Assembly: GCA_020636255.1 (NCBI GenBank)
Contig: JACJYE010000012.1
Coordinates: 62,001-126,000 of the forward strand
DNA length: 64,000 nucleotides
Reading direction: 5' to 3'
Source: Lewinellaceae bacterium
GTDB taxonomy: Bacteria > Bacteroidota > Bacteroidia > Chitinophagales > Saprospiraceae
This document shows, piece after piece, positions 60,966 to 64,000 of this stretch. The notes beneath the pieces are model-generated. The model did not search any database. It worked only from the letters and a program-made list of their open reading frames with translations, and was not told the origin of the DNA. The first letter of the stretch is position 1. Each line of letters begins with the position of its first letter. A program made the translations under genes and the position numbers.

Positions 60966-62390
60966 ATGGAATCCATCAGCGTATTCGACATGCTCAAAGT
61001 GGGTATCGGGCCTTCGAGCTCCCACACCCTGGGGCCGTGGCGCGCCGCCGAGCGCTTCTGCAACGAACTTCAGGAACATGGCCTGCTCACCAGCATCTGT
61101 AGCCTCAAAGCCCACCTTTACGGCTCGCTGGCCCTTACCGGCGTAGGGCACGGCACCGATATTGCCGTACTGCTGGGCCTGAGCGGGCAGGACCCCGAAA
61201 CCATGCCCGTAGAGGATGTCGGGCGCATCCCGGCGGCTATCAGGGCAGAACAAAGGCTGCTGCTGGCCCAAAGCCACGCCCTGCCTTTTCAACCAGATAC
61301 TGACGTCGTTTTCCACTTCACCGAACGGCTGCCCGGGCATGCTAACGGCCTTATCTTCCAGGCATTCGGCAAGCAGGGTGAGGTGGTATATGAAGGCGCC
61401 TACTACTCCGTAGGCGGCGGTTTCATCGTTAAGGAAGGAGAGAACGGGCAGAGCGGTTTCGTAAAACTTCCCCACCCCATCACCACCGCCCGGGAACTGG
61501 CGCGCTACTGCGTGGAAGAGAATGCCTGCATCTGGGAAGTGGTGCTGGAAAATGAGCGCACCTGGCGCAAGCCTTCCGAGGTAAAAGCAGGGCTGCTGCG
61601 CATCTGGAACGTCATGAAGGAATGTATGTACCGCGGCTGCCACACCCGCGGCACCCTACCCGGCGGCCTGAACGTAGCCCGCCGCGCCGCCGACATCCAC
61701 GATAAACTGCTGAAACCCTGTGCATACACTAATGCCAACGAATGGGTGGCCTGCCTGGCCCGATGCGATTACGAGTTTTCGAAAGTGCTCAAATGGATCG
61801 GCTGTTTCGCCATGGCGGTCAACGAGGAAAATGCCAGTTTCGGGCGCATCGTCACGGCTCCCACCAATGGAGCGGCAGGGGTCATTCCGGCAGTGCTCAT
61901 GTACTACATCTGCTTCACTGAAAAGGAGGTATCGGACGACGACATCGTCAAATTCCTGATGGTGGCCGGCGAGGTCGGCAGCATCTTCAAAAAAGGCGCT
62001 ACGATCTCCGCAGCTATGGGCGGATGCCAGGCGGAGATCGGCGTTTCCTCCGCCATGGCGGCGGCGGCGCTCACCGAAGGGCTGGGCGGCAGTGTCGGCC
62101 AGGCGCTCATGGCAGCCGAGATCGCCATGGAACACCACCTCGGCCTGACCTGCGACCCCATACAGGGGCTAGTGCAGGTGCCCTGCATCGAGCGCAACAG
62201 TATGGGCGCCATAAAAGCCATCACCGCCGCTAATATCGCCCTGGAGAGCAACCCCGAAAAAGCGAAAGTGCACCTCGATGAGGTGATCAAAACGATGTGG
62301 GAAACGGCCCAGGATATGAATACTAAATACAAGGAAACCTCGCAGGGCGGCCTGGCGGTGAATATCTCGATCAAGGTTCCCGAATGTTAG
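60966..62390 (+). CDS. sdaA: L-serine ammonia-lyase, iron-sulfur dependent
   Basis: 474 residues. Deaminates serine to pyruvate via a [4Fe-4S] cluster. The N-terminal beta domain reads SISVFDMLKVGIGPSSSHTLGPWRAA, the family signature. The alpha domain has TAPTNGAAGVIPAVL and Cys residues in GGCQAEIGVSSAM and GLTCDPIQGLVQVPCIERNSMG, candidate cluster ligands. Length corresponds to single-chain enzymes. The 240-bp upstream region holds a repeat fragment. Confidence 0.95.
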   Translation: MESISVFDMLKVGIGPSSSHTLGPWRAAERFCNELQEHGLLTSICSLKAHLYGSLALTGVGHGTDIAVLLGLSGQDPETMPVEDVGRIPAAIRAEQRLLLAQSHALPFQPDTDVVFHFTERLPGHANGLIFQAFGKQGEVVYEGAYYSVGGGFIVKEGENGQSGFVKLPHPITTARELARYCVEENACIWEVVLENERTWRKPSEVKAGLLRIWNVMKECMYRGCHTRGTLPGGLNVARRAADIHDKLLKPCAYTNANEWVACLARCDYEFSKVLKWIGCFAMAVNEENASFGRIVTAPTNGAAGVIPAVLMYYICFTEKEVSDDDIVKFLMVAGEVGSIFKKGATISAAMGGCQAEIGVSSAMAAAALTEGLGGSVGQALMAAEIAMEHHLGLTCDPIQGLVQVPCIERNSMGAIKAITAANIALESNPEKAKVHLDEVIKTMWETAQDMNTKYKETSQGGLAVNISIKVPEC

Positions 62391-62403
62391 GGGTACGTTG
62401 CAA

Positions 62404-63222
62404 TTACTGAGCTTGAGACAACGGCTCTATCAGCCCTTCCTTTACCAGCTCTTCGTAATAGCGGCTCAGCCAGCGCAGCTGCTTCCAATCCTGCACTTTA
62501 AGCCCTTTGCGGAGGGATACGTTGATCAGGAACAGCTCGCTCTTTTTCTCGTTCTTGGGATGGAGGTAGAATTTCGCATTCAGCAGAGTGTCGTAGTTGC
62601 TCAGGGGCAGGTAGTTGGCCTGATAGTAGGACAGGGTGTCCCTGCCCGATGCGAGGGTATCGTATTGCCAGTCGATGCCGAGCGTTGTCATGCGTTGCAG
62701 GACACTATCTTTTGGCAGTTTTATCGTATAGGATTTGCCGATGTAGATATCCCCTTCCGGAGGCTGAAGCCGCAGTATTGAAGTGGCGCCGAAGGCGAGC
62801 ACCGCCGCCACCAGCACTAAAGCTTTCAGCAGGCCCGGCGCGTATACCGGGCGCAAAGAGCCCCTCTGATCATGGATCAACCGCCGGCTGGCCGGCAAAA
62901 CCGCCAGGGCCCACAGGTCTGAATAATCCACCACCCGGTGTAAAGGCCAGAGCCCCAGGCCGTTCCAGGTGGCGATGAGCCCGGTGGACATAGGCGACTT
63001 CCAGTAAACGAAGGCCAGCCCTGCGAGCAGCGGCATAACCCTTGCGTACTTAGGGAGCAACACGGCAAGAACAGCCGGCAAGATAAGCAGCCCGGCGAAG
63101 TCGGACAGCTTGCCAGTGAGGGCGTTGTGGTAGCTCCACTTCCACCAGGCATCGTTCAGGATCAGGACGGCGAGCCCCGCCAGGAAGATAGGGTTCAGCA
63201 GGGAGGTATTCGTTTTGCGCAT
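62404..63222 (-). CDS. Multi-pass membrane protein, unknown
   Basis: 272 residues from MRKTNTSLLNPIFLAG; a start at 63426 would add 68 non-family residues. About five transmembrane segments in the first ~170, with LNDAWWKWSYHNALTGKLSDFAGLLILPAV containing the KLSDFAGL motif that I associate with an uncharacterised bacterial membrane family. The C-terminal ~100 residues (YIGKSYTIKLPKDSVLQRM...LRKGLKVQDWKQLRWLSRYYEELVKEG) are hydrophilic. Divergent from hypF. Function unknown. Confidence 0.75.
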   Translation of the reverse strand: MRKTNTSLLNPIFLAGLAVLILNDAWWKWSYHNALTGKLSDFAGLLILPAVLAVLLPKYARVMPLLAGLAFVYWKSPMSTGLIATWNGLGLWPLHRVVDYSDLWALAVLPASRRLIHDQRGSLRPVYAPGLLKALVLVAAVLAFGATSILRLQPPEGDIYIGKSYTIKLPKDSVLQRMTTLGIDWQYDTLASGRDTLSYYQANYLPLSNYDTLLNAKFYLHPKNEKKSELFLINVSLRKGLKVQDWKQLRWLSRYYEELVKEGLIEPLSQAQ

Positions 63223-63378
63223 TGGCCTTTTTGTATAAAAAACGAGCGAACCCCGGGTAAACTTGCTTTTCAACATGGCATATTGAGGCGGGGAATAAAA
63301 AGGAGTTTTGCTATTTTTGGCGGTAGCCGCCCTCCCCGGCCCATCAACAAGCAGCAAATAACGATTTAGTAATAATTT

Positions 63379-63407
63379 GCCGCTTTGTATTTTATGAGGA
63401 TTCCTAA
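63379..63407 (+). repeat. Fragment related to the 41595-41703 element
   Basis: GCCGCTTTGTATTTTATGAGGATTCCTAA shares CGCTTTG and GAGGATTCCTAA with the ends of the element at 41595-41711. It lies directly before hypF. Confidence 0.4.
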
Positions 63408-63424
63408 CTATTGACTTCCGCTCC

Positions 63425-64000
63425 ATGCCAAGCTACCATATCCACATCGAAGGACAGGTCCAGGGTGTAGGTTTCCGGCCCTTCGTCTACCGCCTGGCCC
63501 TTGAGCACGGGCTGGCCGGCTGGGTGAGCAATACAGTTGACGGCGTACACGTGGAATTCAATAGCAGTGCCGATAGCGCACACCGTTTTTACGAAGCGCT
63601 TATCAGCCAGGCGCCCCCCATGGCTATCATTACGGCCCATCAGATAAAAAAGGCCGAAGACAGGCCTTTTTCAGGCTTCGAGATCATCGAAAGCCCTGAA
63701 AACGGAGAGGCGAAGTTGCTGCTGACCCCCGATTTTGCCATCTGTGAAGATTGCAGGCAGGAACTCAACAGCCCCGGCAACCGCCGCTTTGGCTACCCCT
63801 TTATTACCTGCACCAACTGCGGCCCCCGTTTTTCTATCATCACCAAACTGCCGTACGACCGGGAGCGCACCACCATGGCGCCCTTTGGGATGTGCCCGTC
63901 CTGCCGGGCGGAATACGACAACCCGCTGGACCGGCGCTATTTTTCCCAAACCAATTCCTGTCCCGATTGTACGATCCACCTCAGCCTTTTCCACCAGGAA
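63425..64000 (+). CDS. hypF: Carbamoyltransferase HypF, 3' end outside window
   Basis: 192 codons, open to the right edge. HypF makes the cyanide ligand precursor for NiFe-hydrogenase maturation. The N-terminal acylphosphatase domain shows GQVQGVGFRPFVYRLA. Zinc-finger-like CxxC pairs appear (CEDC...CTNCGPRF and CPSC...CPDC), as in HypF. In the second pair the usual HAQPxACP is FSQTNSCPDC. The remaining YrdC and carbamoyltransferase domains lie beyond the window. Its presence implies NiFe hydrogenase genes elsewhere, possibly next to it. Confidence 0.93.
   Translation, partial: MPSYHIHIEGQVQGVGFRPFVYRLALEHGLAGWVSNTVDGVHVEFNSSADSAHRFYEALISQAPPMAIITAHQIKKAEDRPFSGFEIIESPENGEAKLLLTPDFAICEDCRQELNSPGNRRFGYPFITCTNCGPRFSIITKLPYDRERTTMAPFGMCPSCRAEYDNPLDRRYFSQTNSCPDCTIHLSLFHQE

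Overview
The window looks like a chromosomal segment of a Bacteroidota bacterium, most likely of the Saprospiria/Lewinella-Haliscomenobacter type. This placement is inferred, with no alignment run. The evidence is three secreted proteins with type IX secretion (T9SS) C-terminal sorting domains, a PorP/SprF-like partner, SprB-type adhesin repeats, promoters of the TTG-N20-TAnnTTTG class, two ECF sigma factors, a single RelA/SpoT homologue, and a fairly high G+C content (roughly 55% by eye). Both ends are cut inside genes: an unknown membrane protein at the left and hypF at the right. No phage genes, integrase, transposase or CRISPR array were seen.

Layout. 1-6.1 kb: minus-strand housekeeping block (unknown membrane protein, purA, STAS protein, Fur-family regulator, RSH stringent-response enzyme). 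6.5-7.35 kb: tRNA-Leu(TAG) followed by seven tandem ~112-bp repeats, each starting with the 3' end of that tRNA. 7.5-11.8 kb: tig-clpP-clpX-truA. 11.9-14.5 kb: large AsmA-like protein. 14.6-16.7 kb: an unusual array in which tRNA copies (Val TAC or Gly TCC anticodons) alternate with small GIY-YIG nuclease ORFs and terminator hairpins. It is partly scrambled and may be mis-assembled. 16.7-26.5 kb: T9SS block with a PorP/SprF protein, a type B CTD adhesin and a 2247-residue metalloprotease carrying ten Kazal domains. 26.9-28.7 kb: three small unknown genes. 29-34.8 kb: tdk, a proline-rich unknown protein, divergent fbaB and phosphofructokinase, rhomboid and methyltransferase, flanked by an 86-bp inverted repeat pair. 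34.9-39.3 kb: subtilase-SPOR, ECF sigma, XRE regulator, thioredoxin-SPOR. 39.4-46.8 kb: hutI, unknown barrel, amidohydrolase, CoA-binding protein, GNAT-YoaP, acyl-CoA dehydrogenase, YbaB. 47-52.8 kb: LamG-type B CTD protein, TPR lipoprotein, AlkC-like glycosylase, upp, deacetylase-like protein. 52.9-55 kb: a compact Ras-like GTPase module. 55.2-64 kb: unknown barrel protein, lipA, ECF sigma with possible anti-sigma, a MazF-type toxin-antitoxin pair inside a duplicated gene tail, LysE-type exporter, serine dehydratase, membrane protein, hypF.

The most interesting parts are (i) the two different tandem arrays built from pieces of tRNA genes, (ii) the GTPase/roadblock-like module with a Gln-to-Glu change at the usual catalytic position, and (iii) the protease fused to ten protease-inhibitor-like domains. 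Several short dispersed repeats with inverted ends, seen here in two or more copies, suggest small non-autonomous elements.
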